Shown here piece by piece: positions 1 through 8,926 of a DNA stretch of 64,000 nucleotides. Source of the stretch: Polyangium mundeleinium (GTDB taxonomy: Bacteria; Myxococcota_A; Polyangia; Polyangiales; Polyangiaceae). The stretch covers positions 10,076,501 through 10,140,500 of the forward strand of contig NZ_JAQNDO010000001.1 in NCBI RefSeq assembly GCF_028369105.1, read 5' to 3'. The notes beneath the pieces were generated by a model. That model saw only the letters and a program-made list of their open reading frames with translations, was not told the DNA's origin and ran no database searches. Numbering within the stretch: position 1 is the stretch's first letter; each line of letters starts with the position of its first letter. Position numbers and translations under genes: made by a program.

Positions 1-33
1 CCGATCCTCGACGAGCTCGAAGGAGGCCGCTGA
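1..33 (+). CDS. kamD: Lysine 5,6-aminomutase alpha subunit, C-terminal end (partial)
   Basis: Only the last ten codons (PILDELEGGR) and the TGA stop lie in the window. The assignment rests on the next gene, which is clearly the beta subunit of lysine 5,6-aminomutase; alpha and beta are normally adjacent in this order. The stop is 2 bases before the kamE ATG, and the AGGAGG ribosome site for kamE lies inside this gene's final codons, so the two are probably translationally coupled. The residues visible here are not diagnostic. Confidence 0.55.
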   Translation, partial: PILDELEGGR

Positions 34-35
34 CC

Positions 36-791
36 ATGGCGAAATGGCTACGCGCTTACGGGGACCGTGAAGGCGACGGGATGGTGCAGATGACCTTCAC
101 GCTCGCGATCCTGCCCGGGGATCGCGCGCGGGAGGCGGCGAAGCGCTTCGCCGAGGCCCACGGCCTGAAAGACCCGCTCGTCACCACGATGGAGCAATGC
201 TCGCAGCAGCACACGTATTTCGTGGCCTACGGGCATTCGGCGCACCAGATCGACGTCGACACCATCGACGTCGCCGAGCTCGCCGCGAAGCCGCTCTCCC
301 GCGAGCAGGTCGAGGCCATGGGCAAGGAGCTCGGCCGCAAGATCGTCGTCGTCGGCGCGTGCACCGGCTCGGACGCGCATACCGTCGGGATCGACGCGAT
401 CCTCAATTACAAGGGGTTTGCCGGGGAAAAGGGCCTCGAAAGCTACAAGTGCTTCGACGCGCACAACCTCGGCGCGCAGGTCGAGAACGTCGAGCTCGCC
501 GAGCGCGCCAAGGCGCTCGGGGCCGACGCGATCCTCGTCTCGCAGGTCATCACGCAGCGCAACTGCCATAAAGAGAACGCGGCGGCGCTCATCGATCTCC
601 TGAACAAGCAGGGCGTCCGTGACAAGTTCCTGCTGCTGCTCGGCGGCCCGCGCATCGACAACAAGCTCGCGCTGGAGCTCGGCTACGAAGGCGGCTTCGG
701 CCCGGGCACGAAGCCTTCGATGGTCGCCGCCTTCGTGGCCGAAGAGGTCCTCCGCCGCGCCCGCGGCAAACAGGTGGATCCGAGGCGCTAG
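36..791 (+). CDS. kamE: Lysine 5,6-aminomutase beta subunit, B12-binding
   Basis: Beta subunit of the adenosylcobalamin- and PLP-dependent aminomutase that moves the terminal amino group of lysine to C5 in fermentative lysine degradation. The 251-residue protein carries the signature DAHTVGIDAILNYKG: His115 would be the lower cobalt ligand and Lys126 would bind PLP. The 11-residue spacing equals that of His133/Lys144 in the clostridial enzyme. A Rossmann-like B12 domain follows, with GADAILVSQV and LLLGGPR near the C-terminus. ATG36 is preceded by AGGAGG at 22-27. The stop overlaps the stop of the convergent fghA gene (shared CTAG, 788-791). No other lysine-fermentation gene lies downstream, so the rest of the pathway, if present, must be upstream or elsewhere. 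Confidence 0.93.
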   Translation: MAKWLRAYGDREGDGMVQMTFTLAILPGDRAREAAKRFAEAHGLKDPLVTTMEQCSQQHTYFVAYGHSAHQIDVDTIDVAELAAKPLSREQVEAMGKELGRKIVVVGACTGSDAHTVGIDAILNYKGFAGEKGLESYKCFDAHNLGAQVENVELAERAKALGADAILVSQVITQRNCHKENAAALIDLLNKQGVRDKFLLLLGGPRIDNKLALELGYEGGFGPGTKPSMVAAFVAEEVLRRARGKQVDPRR

Positions 792-1630
792 CGCAAGGCC
801 GCCGCGTGGTGCTCCACGTGGTCGCGCATGAACGTCGCAATGAAATAATAGCTGTGGTCGTACCCCGGCTGCATCCGCAACGTCAGCGGATGCCCCGCGG
901 CCTCGCACGCAGCGCGCAGCAGCTCCGGCTGCAATTCCCGCGTGAGGAATTGATCCGCGTCGCCCTGATCGATCAGGATCGGCAGCCGTTCCTTCGCCTC
1001 GCGCACGAGCTCCGTCGCGTCCCACGCCTTCCACGCCTCCCGGTCCGCGCCGAGGTACGCGGAAAACGCTTTTTCGCCCCAGGGCACCCGGCTCGGCGCC
1101 ACGATCGGCGAAAACGCCGACACCGATCGATATCGCCCCGGATGCTTCAGCGCGAGCACCAGCGCGCCGTGCCCGCCCATCGAATGCCCGAAGATCCCGC
1201 GCCGGTCCGAGAGCGCCGGCAGGTGCGCCTCCACGAGCCCCGGCAGCTCCTCCGCCACGTATTCGTGCATTCGATAATGCTTCGCCCAGGGCGCCTCCGT
1301 CGCGTCCACGTAAAACCCGGCGCCTTGCCCGAGGTCGTAGGCCGGATCGTCCGCCACGCCCTCGCCGCGCGGGCTCGTGTCCGGCGCGACCACGATGATC
1401 CCGTGCCGCGCCGCGTGCTCCTGCACGCCCGCCTTCGTCACGAAGTTCTGCTCCGTGCACGTGAGCCCGGAGAGCCAGTAGAGCACGGGGCAACGCCCGG
1501 ACTCGGCCTGCGGGGGCAGGTAGACGCCCACGTTCATGCTGCAGCCGAGCGCGCGCGATTCGTGCCGCAGCACCTTCTGGTGGCCGCCGAAAGAGCGGTT
1601 CGTCGAGACCTGGGTGAAGGGGTTCGTCAT
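788..1630 (-). CDS. fghA: S-formylglutathione hydrolase
   Basis: Alpha/beta-hydrolase that cleaves S-formylglutathione to formate and glutathione, the second step of glutathione-dependent formaldehyde detoxification in the cytoplasm. The 280-residue length is typical. Family hallmarks include LYWLSGLTCTEQNF near residue 50, the nucleophile elbow GHSMGGHG with Ser150, DQGDADQFL (acid Asp region) and GYDHSYYF (catalytic His) near the C-terminus. The ATG at 1630 gives the normal MTNPF-type N-terminus; longer in-frame extensions upstream are low-complexity and rejected. No formaldehyde dehydrogenase gene is adjacent. Confidence 0.95.
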   Translation of the reverse strand: MTNPFTQVSTNRSFGGHQKVLRHESRALGCSMNVGVYLPPQAESGRCPVLYWLSGLTCTEQNFVTKAGVQEHAARHGIIVVAPDTSPRGEGVADDPAYDLGQGAGFYVDATEAPWAKHYRMHEYVAEELPGLVEAHLPALSDRRGIFGHSMGGHGALVLALKHPGRYRSVSAFSPIVAPSRVPWGEKAFSAYLGADREAWKAWDATELVREAKERLPILIDQGDADQFLTRELQPELLRAACEAAGHPLTLRMQPGYDHSYYFIATFMRDHVEHHAAALR

Positions 1631-1698
1631 GGCGAGGGCGAGACTACCCGAGACCGCCCCCGCCACGCAATGCACGGCTCGGGGCCGCCGAAAATCGA

Positions 1699-2337
1699 TT
1701 ACTCCGTCCGCTCGATCGACACGCGCCACGCCTCCGCGTATCCCTTGCCGCCGAGCATGTGCTCGTACCGCGCCGGCCGAATCTCCCGCACCTTCCAGCC
1801 CGACGCGAACGCCGCCCGCAAGTCCGCCTCCGAGAGCCGCCTCGGCCCCTCCGCGCCCGGCTCCCGATCGCTCCATACGAGCGCGTGATACATGCTGCCC
1901 GGACGAACCACGTGCGCAAGGCTCGCCACGTATTGCGCCCGCATTCCGCTCCCGAACACGTGGAGCAGCCCCGAATCCAGCACCGTATCGAACGTCCGCC
2001 CGAGCATCCCGAGCTCCAGCGCATTGCCCCGCACGAAATGCACCGACACGCCGCTCTGCTGCGCGCGCGTCCGGGCCTTCGCGAGCGCATTCTCCACCAG
2101 GTCGAGCCCCGTCACCGCGTGCCCGCGCGCCGCGACGAAAATTGCGTTGTCGCCGGGCCCGCAGCCCACATCGAGCACGTCGCCGCGGAACCCTCCAGCC
2201 TCCGCCAGCGCCACGAGGTCCGCTTGGGGCCGGCCGATGTCCCAGGGCGCGTGCACGCCCTCCTCATACGCATGGTGAAACACCGAAGGCTCCGGTGGAG
2301 CCGTCCTATCCCGCGTGCCTTCGCCTTCGCTCGTCAT
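1699..2337 (-). CDS. Class I SAM-dependent methyltransferase
   Basis: A 212-residue Rossmann-fold methyltransferase. Motif I is DVGCGPGDNAIFVAARGH (SAM-binding Gly loop), followed by the acidic LD after strand 2 and FDTVLDSGLLHVF (motif IV). This resembles small thiopurine/tellurite-type methyltransferases that act on metabolites, but the substrate cannot be read from the sequence. The ATG at 2337 has a good GAGGAGG site just upstream. The gene is transcribed in the same direction as fghA, about 68 bases before it, so the two may share a transcript. Confidence 0.85.
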   Translation of the reverse strand: MTSEGEGTRDRTAPPEPSVFHHAYEEGVHAPWDIGRPQADLVALAEAGGFRGDVLDVGCGPGDNAIFVAARGHAVTGLDLVENALAKARTRAQQSGVSVHFVRGNALELGMLGRTFDTVLDSGLLHVFGSGMRAQYVASLAHVVRPGSMYHALVWSDREPGAEGPRRLSEADLRAAFASGWKVREIRPARYEHMLGGKGYAEAWRVSIERTE

Positions 2338-2527
2338 CACCCCTCCTCGGGTCTCGGGTTTGGTTCCTCTCCATGTGGCGGCACCTCCAAGGCGGCAAGG
2401 TTTTGCGCGCGCGGATTCGTGCGCGGGCCGTGCTTTCCACCTTCCGCGCGGCGCGCTTCGCGGAAGGCTCGACGCGCGCAAGCACGAGCGGTAGGTAAGA
2501 AGGCTCCCGCGTCGCCGACCTCGCGCC

Positions 2528-3457
2528 ATGCGTCTCTCCCAAGCGCCCCTTTTCCTCTTCGCCTTTGCCCTCGCGGGCCTGCTCGGGGCCTCCCCGCGCG
2601 CCGCGGCGGCCACGCCCCCGGGGGATCCCGCCGCGCAAAAACAGGCCTGCGCCGACGCCTCCGAGCAAGGCCAGGAGCTCCGCGACCAGGGCAAGCTCCT
2701 CGCGGCCCGCGAGCGCTTCCTCGCTTGCGCCGCCGAGGCCTGTCCTGCCATCGTCCGCAAGGACTGCGCCGACTGGCTCGCCGACCTCGACGAACGCACC
2801 CCCTCGATCGTCCTCGATGCGCGTGGCCCCGCGGGCCAGGATCTCACCGATGTCCGCGTCCTCGAAGGCGAACACGTGCTCGCCTCGTCCCTCGACGGCA
2901 AGGCGATCTCGCTCGATCCGGGCGAGCACCGCCTCCGCTACGAGTGGACTGGGGCTCCCGCGGTCGAGGAGCGTATCGTCCTCCGCGAAGGCGAACACCG
3001 CCGGCGCCTCTCCGTCCGATTCGTCGCCGCCGCGCCCCCCGCGCCGAAGACGCCTACGCCTGCCGCACCTATGCCGCGCCCCCTTCCCCTCGCGCCCCTC
3101 GTCCTCGGCGGCGTGGCCCTCGCGGGCGGCGCCGCGTTCGCCGGCCTCGCCGTGAGTGCGCAGAGCGATTACGACCACCTCGACGCCACCTGCGCCCCGC
3201 GCTGTACCGCGGACCTCGTCGACCCCGTCCGCACCAAGCTCATTCTCGCGAACGTCTCCCTCGGCGTATCCGTCGTCTCCTTGGGCGTTGCCACCTTCTT
3301 GTGGTTCACCCGCCCCAAGGGTCCGCCCGGAAAAACCCCCACGACCGCCTTCGCCATCGCCCCCCTCCCCGGCGGCGCCGCGGCCTTCCTCGGCGGCGCC
3401 CTCCCGTTCGAGGGATCGTCCCGCGCTCGCGTGATCACGCCGATCACCCCCCCATGA
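2528..3457 (+). CDS. Exported PEGA-like membrane protein
   Basis: A 309-residue protein with an N-terminal signal peptide (about residues 1-27, ending ASPRAAAA). A helical TPR-like stretch rich in Cys and Glu follows (QGQELRDQGKLLAARERFLACA), then a beta-rich PEGA-like segment (about 90-165; LDPGEHRLRYEW), a Pro-rich linker and two hydrophobic helices (about 190-212 and 238-260). This is the typical myxobacterial arrangement for periplasmic PEGA proteins of unknown role. The same layout recurs in the gene at 26075, so the two are likely distant paralogues. It precedes the DUF1552 gene by about 90 bases on the same strand. Confidence 0.75.
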   Translation: MRLSQAPLFLFAFALAGLLGASPRAAAATPPGDPAAQKQACADASEQGQELRDQGKLLAARERFLACAAEACPAIVRKDCADWLADLDERTPSIVLDARGPAGQDLTDVRVLEGEHVLASSLDGKAISLDPGEHRLRYEWTGAPAVEERIVLREGEHRRRLSVRFVAAAPPAPKTPTPAAPMPRPLPLAPLVLGGVALAGGAAFAGLAVSAQSDYDHLDATCAPRCTADLVDPVRTKLILANVSLGVSVVSLGVATFLWFTRPKGPPGKTPTTAFAIAPLPGGAAAFLGGALPFEGSSRARVITPITPP

Positions 3458-3549
3458 ACGATCCGATCACCCCCTCTCGCCTGGCCCTTCTTTCCCGGCC
3501 GTTTTGATGATCCTGCGCCCCGGCATGCCCGTTGCGATGGGGCCGGGGC

Positions 3550-4827
3550 ATGAAGCACTGGAACCGTCGACGCTTCCTCACGGGCATGGGCGCGGCCCTC
3601 GTCGCCGCCCCCGTCCTCGGCCTCCTCGAGCGTGACATTCGCGCCGAAAACGCGACGGCGGCCCGCCGCCTCGTCGTGTTTTTCTCGCCCAACGGCACCA
3701 TTCACAAGCACTGGCGCCCGAGCGGCAGCGGGGCGAACTTCTCCTTCCCTGCGGGCAGCATCCTCGAGCCGCTCGCCGCGCACAAAAGCCGCATCATCGT
3801 GTGCGACGGCCTCGATTTCCACGGCGTCGACAACCACGAAGCCGGCATGGCCGCCATGCTCACCGGCGGCGGCACCCTCGGCACGGAGACCGCGGGCAAG
3901 AGCCTCGATCAATACGTCGCCACCCGCATCGGCCAGAACGATCGATTCCCCTCGCTGGAGCTCGGCGTACAGACGAGCGCCTGGGGCGGCGGCATCCAGA
4001 CCCGCATTTCTTATGCGGGCCCCGGGCAATTCGTCCCGCCGGACGACAGCCCCAAGAGCGTCTACACCCGCATGTTCGGCGACGCCCTCGGCAGCCCGGG
4101 CGAGCTCGACGCGGCCCTCGCCCGCAAGAAGAGCATCCTCGACCTGCTCCGCGGCGAGCTCGGCACCTTGCGCGGCAAGGTCGGCGCCCACGAGCGCGAA
4201 AAACTCGACGAGCACCTCGCATCGCTGAAGAAGATCGAATCCGGCCTCGAAGGCCCGCTCTGCGCCCCGCCTGCGGCCCCGCCCGCAGTCGGCACGTACA
4301 ACAACGACGCGTTCCCCACGATCGGCAAATCCCAGATGGATCTGCTCGTCCTCGCGCTTGCCTGCGACATGACGCGCGTCGCCTCCGTGCAATGGAACCA
4401 CACCGTCGGCCCTGTCGTCATGAGCTGGCTCGGCGTCGCCGAGGGCCACCACGGCCTCTCCCACAGCGACGACGGCAATTCGAAGGGCGTCGCCGAGTTC
4501 GTCGCCACCGAGCGCTGGTATGCCGAGCAGTTCGCCTACCTCCTCGAACGCCTCGCCACCACGGCCGATCCGCAGGGCGGCATGCTCCTCGATTCCACCG
4601 TCGTCCTCTGGTGCAAGGAGCTCGGCGACAGCCGCCTCCACGATTGCAAGTCCGTGCCGTTCGTCCTCGCGGGCGGCGGCGGCCTCTCCACGGGCCGGTA
4701 TCTGAACTTCGGCGGCGCGCCGCACAACCGCCTCCTCGTCTCCGTCTGCCAGGCCCTCGGCCTCGACAACCAGACCTTCGGCGACCCGCAAAAAGGCTCG
4801 GGTCCCCTGCCGGAGCTCTTCGCGTGA
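3550..4827 (+). CDS. DUF1552 protein, Tat-exported
   Basis: A 425-residue protein of the DUF1552 family, which commonly occurs beside DUF1592-type cytochromes in Planctomycetes and myxobacteria; its biochemical role is unknown. The N-terminus NRRRFLTGMGAALVAAP fits a twin-arginine signal, so the protein is probably exported folded. Family motifs include VVFFSPNGTIHKHWRP, CDGLDFHGVDNHEAGM and SYAGPGQFVPP, and a C-terminal segment LWCKELGDSRLHDCKSVPFVLAG. ATG3550 is chosen over TTG3532 because it places the twin Arg at the correct distance from the N-terminus. The stop overlaps a GTG that could start the next gene. Confidence 0.88.
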   Translation: MKHWNRRRFLTGMGAALVAAPVLGLLERDIRAENATAARRLVVFFSPNGTIHKHWRPSGSGANFSFPAGSILEPLAAHKSRIIVCDGLDFHGVDNHEAGMAAMLTGGGTLGTETAGKSLDQYVATRIGQNDRFPSLELGVQTSAWGGGIQTRISYAGPGQFVPPDDSPKSVYTRMFGDALGSPGELDAALARKKSILDLLRGELGTLRGKVGAHEREKLDEHLASLKKIESGLEGPLCAPPAAPPAVGTYNNDAFPTIGKSQMDLLVLALACDMTRVASVQWNHTVGPVVMSWLGVAEGHHGLSHSDDGNSKGVAEFVATERWYAEQFAYLLERLATTADPQGGMLLDSTVVLWCKELGDSRLHDCKSVPFVLAGGGGLSTGRYLNFGGAPHNRLLVSVCQALGLDNQTFGDPQKGSGPLPELFA

Positions 4828-4853
4828 AAACCCCTGGAACCAACGTGGGAGCC

Positions 4854-7235
4854 ATGGCCATGCTGCGTACTGTCCTTCGCTCGAATTCGATCCGGATCAC
4901 GGGCGCCCTCGCCCTCACGGCCGCCTTCGCCGGCTGCCTCGGCGGGGAAGACGAGAATGGGAAACCCGGGGCCGGCGTCGTCGGTTGTCCGGACGACCTC
5001 GCGTTCTTCCAGAACAACGTCTACGAGCCCCTGCTCGAAAAGAAATGCTTCGTCTGCCACAGCGCGACGGGCATGGCCGGCAAGAGCCGCCTCGTCCTCA
5101 CGCCGCGGAGCGAGCCGGACGCCCTCGAAAAGAACCTCGAAGTGGCCCGCGCGCTCGCCGTCGAACAGGAAGGAGGCCTCTCCGTCCTCCTCTCGCGCCC
5201 CTCGGGCCAGCACCCGAATGGCCACCCCGGCGGCACCCTTTTCGAGCAGGGCACCCCCGATTACGCGACCCTCTCGCTCTTCGTCACGCGCACGACCCGC
5301 GGCGAAGGCTGCGCCGCGCCCTCCGCCGCTTGCACCACCGTACAGCCGGGGCCCCGTGTCCTGCGCCGCCTCACCCGCCACGAGTACGACGCCACGATCT
5401 CGGAGCTCTTTGGCATCGACTCGCAATGGGGCGCCTCCTTCGTCCCTGACATCGTCATCGGCGGCTTCGACAACAACGAGGACGCGCTCCGCGTGAGCCC
5501 GCTCTTCGCCGACCAGGTCCGCCGCGCCGCCGAGGAGATCGCGACACTTGCCCTGACGAACCCTTCGAGCATCCTGCCGTGCGACCCCGTCGCCGCGGGC
5601 CCCGAGGCCTGCGCGAAGACGTTCGTCGACACGTTCGGCAAGCGCGCCTTCCGCCGCCCGCTCAGCGCCGAAGACGCCCAGCGGTACGTCGCGCTCTACC
5701 AGACCATCGCCTCCAAGGAAGGCTTCAACGAGGGCATCGAGGCCGTGATCACGGCCATGCTCCAGTCGCCGCATTTCCTCTATCGCACCGAGATCGGCGA
5801 CAACTCCATCGCCAGCGAGGGCGGGCGTGTTCGTTTGACCCCCCACGAGATCGCCACCGAGCTCTCCTACATGCTCTGGGGCACCATGCCCGACGACGAG
5901 CTCTTCGCCGCGGCCGACGCGAATGCACTCGGGACGCCGGAGCAGATCGAGGCCCAGGCCAAGCGCCTGCTCCAGGATCCGAGGAGCGACGAGATCCTCG
6001 AGCGGTTCGCCATTGCCTGGCTCGAGCTCGATCGGCTCGACGCCGCGCCCAAGGACTCCGCCACCTACCCCGAATGGAACGCCGACATCCGCGCCGCCAT
6101 GATCGAGGAGACGCGCCAGTTCGTGCGCCACGTGATCCGCAATGGTGAAGGCACGATCGCGGAGCTCCTCGATGCGCCCTACACCTTCGTGAGCCCCAAG
6201 CTCGCGACCTTTTACGGTTTGCCCGCGCCCGCGAGCGCGGCGGACGAGAACGATTTCGGCATGATCGAGCTCGGCGACTCCGGCCGCGCCGGCATTCTCA
6301 CGCAAGGCAGCGTCCTCGCCACGCACGGAAAACCGGCCGGCTCCTCCCCCGTGCATCGCGGCAAGCTCGTCCGCGAACGCCTGTTTTGCCAGCCCTTGCC
6401 GCCGCCGCCGCCCGGCGTCGTCGCCGAGCCGCCGCCCATTGATCCCACGAAGAGCACCCGCGAGCGCTACGCGGCGCACACCACCGTCGAGCTCTGCAGG
6501 AGCTGCCACGACCTCGTCGACCCCATCGGCTTCGCCTTCGAGCATTTCGACGGCATTGGCCGATATCGCGCGGACGAAAATGGCCTGCCGATCGACGCCT
6601 CCGGCGAGATCCTCTCGGCCCCGGCCACCACGGGAAGCTTCGTGGGCGTCCCCGAGCTCGCCTCCGTCCTCGCGGAGAGCCCCGACGCGCAGGGTTGTTA
6701 TGCGCGCTCGTGGCTCCGGTATGCGTATGGCCAGCTCGACGAAGGCCGGCTCGCTTGCCTTTCGAGCCAGGTCGCGGACGAGTTCCAGAAAGGAAACCTC
6801 CGCGTCCTCGACCTGCTCGTCGCGCTCACCCGCACCTCGCATTTCACCGAGCGTGTCGCCGATCCCCCGGAGCCCGGCGGCCCCGGCAATCCCTCGGGCA
6901 CGGGCGGCGCGGGTGGCGCGGGCGGTGATCCGACCGGCGCTGGCGGCGCGGGCGCCTCGGGCGGCGGGGATCCCGGCCCCACGCTCCCGTACGTCGTGGA
7001 TACGACCGTCGACAGCGATTGGGGCAGCGGGTATCAGCTCACGATCCAGGTCACGAACATCGGGAAAGAATCCCTTACCTGGTCCATCCCGATGCAGGTC
7101 GAGGGTACGATCGCCAATATCTGGAACGCGAGCTACACGGTCACGAACGGCACCACCCATTTCGTCGGCGCCGAGCACAACGCCACCCTCGCGCCAGGCC
7201 AGGCCACGAGCTTCGGCTTCGTCGCGAATCGCTGA
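4854..7235 (+). CDS. DUF1592-type cytochrome lipoprotein fused to a CBM2 module
   Basis: A 793-residue exported protein. A lipobox-like AFAGC follows the signal peptide. A PSCyt1-like segment contains the heme motif CFVCH (about residues 63-67). The Planctomycete-type series DUF1587 (LRRLTRHEYDATISELFG), DUF1595, DUF1592 (ELSYMLWGTMPDDELF), DUF1588 (GILTQGSVLATHGKPAGSSPVHRG, then CRSCHDLVDPIGFAFEHFD) and DUF1585 follows. A Gly/Ala/Pro-rich linker (about 685-715) then leads to about 80 residues resembling carbohydrate-binding module family 2 (DSDWGSGYQLTIQVTNIG, IWNASY, LAPGQATSFGF). The start could be ATG4854, ATG4860 or the overlapping GTG4824; a GGGAG sits before ATG4854. The neighbours suggest surface polysaccharide binding or processing. 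Confidence 0.85.
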   Translation: MAMLRTVLRSNSIRITGALALTAAFAGCLGGEDENGKPGAGVVGCPDDLAFFQNNVYEPLLEKKCFVCHSATGMAGKSRLVLTPRSEPDALEKNLEVARALAVEQEGGLSVLLSRPSGQHPNGHPGGTLFEQGTPDYATLSLFVTRTTRGEGCAAPSAACTTVQPGPRVLRRLTRHEYDATISELFGIDSQWGASFVPDIVIGGFDNNEDALRVSPLFADQVRRAAEEIATLALTNPSSILPCDPVAAGPEACAKTFVDTFGKRAFRRPLSAEDAQRYVALYQTIASKEGFNEGIEAVITAMLQSPHFLYRTEIGDNSIASEGGRVRLTPHEIATELSYMLWGTMPDDELFAAADANALGTPEQIEAQAKRLLQDPRSDEILERFAIAWLELDRLDAAPKDSATYPEWNADIRAAMIEETRQFVRHVIRNGEGTIAELLDAPYTFVSPKLATFYGLPAPASAADENDFGMIELGDSGRAGILTQGSVLATHGKPAGSSPVHRGKLVRERLFCQPLPPPPPGVVAEPPPIDPTKSTRERYAAHTTVELCRSCHDLVDPIGFAFEHFDGIGRYRADENGLPIDASGEILSAPATTGSFVGVPELASVLAESPDAQGCYARSWLRYAYGQLDEGRLACLSSQVADEFQKGNLRVLDLLVALTRTSHFTERVADPPEPGGPGNPSGTGGAGGAGGDPTGAGGAGASGGGDPGPTLPYVVDTTVDSDWGSGYQLTIQVTNIGKESLTWSIPMQVEGTIANIWNASYTVTNGTTHFVGAEHNATLAPGQATSFGFVANR

Positions 7236-7291
7236 ACGTCGAGAACCCGACTTTCGATCCGGACGGGCGGGCCCTACGGTTCGCGGAGACC

Positions 7292-8926
7292 ATGGTCGCC
7301 GCGCCGCCCGCCCTCGCCGATCCCGTCGTGGACCTCCCCACGACCTGGTACGGCCCCGCCGTCGCGCGTTTCGAGGCGGAGTTCCCAGGCAATCCCTACG
7401 ATCCCGAAGAAAACGACGTTCGCGTGGTCTTCGTCGGAGCAAACGGCGAGCGGATCGAGCGGATCGCCTATCCCGACGGGACCTCCGCCTACGAGGCCGT
7501 CCTCGTCGCGAAGGCCCCCGGGCCGTACCGACCCCTCCTCTATCGCAATGGCGTCCTCCAGCCTTCCCGTGCCCGGAGCGACGTCGTTCGTCTTGACACA
7601 CGTTTGCCGCGCGGCTTCCTCCGGGTCGACCGGCGGAACCCGAACCGGTTCGTGTGGGACGACGGCACGCCGTATTATCCGCTCGGCTTCAACCTCGGCT
7701 GGCAAATGCCCGAGATGCCGCCCATGGCCGAACAGCTCGCGCGGATGGGCGCGGCCGGGATCCAGTGGACGCGCATCTGGGCGAGCTCCTGGGATGGGAA
7801 AAACCCGTTCTGGCCCGTGAACGACCCTGGAGCGCCGCGGGATCGGCTCTGGCCGCCGGCGCTCGCGAAATGGGATGCCCTCTTCGAGGCCTGCGAGAAG
7901 GCCGGCATCTCGATGCAGATGGTCCTCTTCAACCACGGATCCTTCAGCACCTTCGTCAATCCGAACTGGCCCGATCACCCCTGGAACGTGGCCCGCGGCG
8001 GATTTCTCGCGGACGCGGCCGACGTCTTCACGGATCCCGAGGCGCGGCGGCGCATGAAAATGTGGCTCCGCCACGCCGTCGCCCGGTTCTCGCATTCCCC
8101 GTCGCTCTTTGCCTGGGAGCTCTGGAACGAGGTCGAGTGGACCGACGCCTCCTTCGCCGGGCGATTCTCCGACATCACGGCCTGGCACGAGGAAATGGCG
8201 CGTTACCTTCGAACCCTCGATCCTTACGGCCACCCGGTGACCACGAGCGCGCTCCTCGCGCCCGCGTCGACGTGGCGCACCATGGACTTCCTCCAGCCGC
8301 ACCTGTACACCGACGCCATCACCCTCTTCGCCCGCCTCGGCTGGCTCCCGACCCGCGCGCCGGCCTTTTTCGGCGAGGTCGGCCCCTCGCGCCCCGCGCG
8401 GGTGAACCTGCGGGCCTTCGTCCGCGACGCCCTTTATGCCGGCATGCTCCGCAATCAGGCCGGCACGCCCATGTTCTGGTACTGGGACCTCGTCGAACAA
8501 CACGACCTCTATGGCGAGTTTCGGACCGCGGCGAAGGTGCTCGACCTGAGCCGCCTCCCTCATCATTCGCGCGCCGAGGCGCGGCCCGTCCTCGTAATCC
8601 CGCCTTCGCCTGCCCTCGCGCTCGGGGAATGTGATTGGTTGACGATCCGGATCACCGCCCCGTCCCCCCGAACCGTCCGTATCCTCGGCGCGAGGCTCGA
8701 CGAGGGCGACTACAATCGCACGACCATCGACCTCGACACCGGGCAATCGTCCGTGGATGGGGTGCATATCGGACAAACCGGCCTGGAGGTCGCCCTTCCG
8801 GCGGCCGACGTGGTCATGATCCTGGACAAGCGCTCCGGCGGCTGCCGCGGCGACGTTCGATGTCACCGTGAAACGCACGCGCTGAGCCCGGCCATGGTAA
8901 AGCTCGGTCTCGGAGGAGACTCGTGA
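7292..8926 (+). CDS. GH5-like glycoside hydrolase (DUF5060 N-terminus)
   Basis: A 544-residue protein. The first ~100 residues (TWYGPAVARFEAEFPGNPYDP) resemble the DUF5060 beta domain found before TIM-barrel glycosidases. The barrel begins with DGTPYYPLGFNLGW. The acid/base is probably Glu280 in ELWNEVEW and the nucleophile Glu362 in FFGEVGPS, the usual clan GH-A spacing. A small beta domain ends the protein. No convincing signal peptide is seen from ATG7292 (GGAG just upstream), which is odd for a polysaccharide hydrolase and suggests an intracellular enzyme or atypical export. It follows the CBM2-bearing gene by 56 bases, and its stop overlaps the next GTG by 4 bases. The substrate is unknown; beta-mannan, cellulose or related glycans are possible. 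Confidence 0.78.
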   Translation: MVAAPPALADPVVDLPTTWYGPAVARFEAEFPGNPYDPEENDVRVVFVGANGERIERIAYPDGTSAYEAVLVAKAPGPYRPLLYRNGVLQPSRARSDVVRLDTRLPRGFLRVDRRNPNRFVWDDGTPYYPLGFNLGWQMPEMPPMAEQLARMGAAGIQWTRIWASSWDGKNPFWPVNDPGAPRDRLWPPALAKWDALFEACEKAGISMQMVLFNHGSFSTFVNPNWPDHPWNVARGGFLADAADVFTDPEARRRMKMWLRHAVARFSHSPSLFAWELWNEVEWTDASFAGRFSDITAWHEEMARYLRTLDPYGHPVTTSALLAPASTWRTMDFLQPHLYTDAITLFARLGWLPTRAPAFFGEVGPSRPARVNLRAFVRDALYAGMLRNQAGTPMFWYWDLVEQHDLYGEFRTAAKVLDLSRLPHHSRAEARPVLVIPPSPALALGECDWLTIRITAPSPRTVRILGARLDEGDYNRTTIDLDTGQSSVDGVHIGQTGLEVALPAADVVMILDKRSGGCRGDVRCHRETHALSPAMVKLGLGGDS

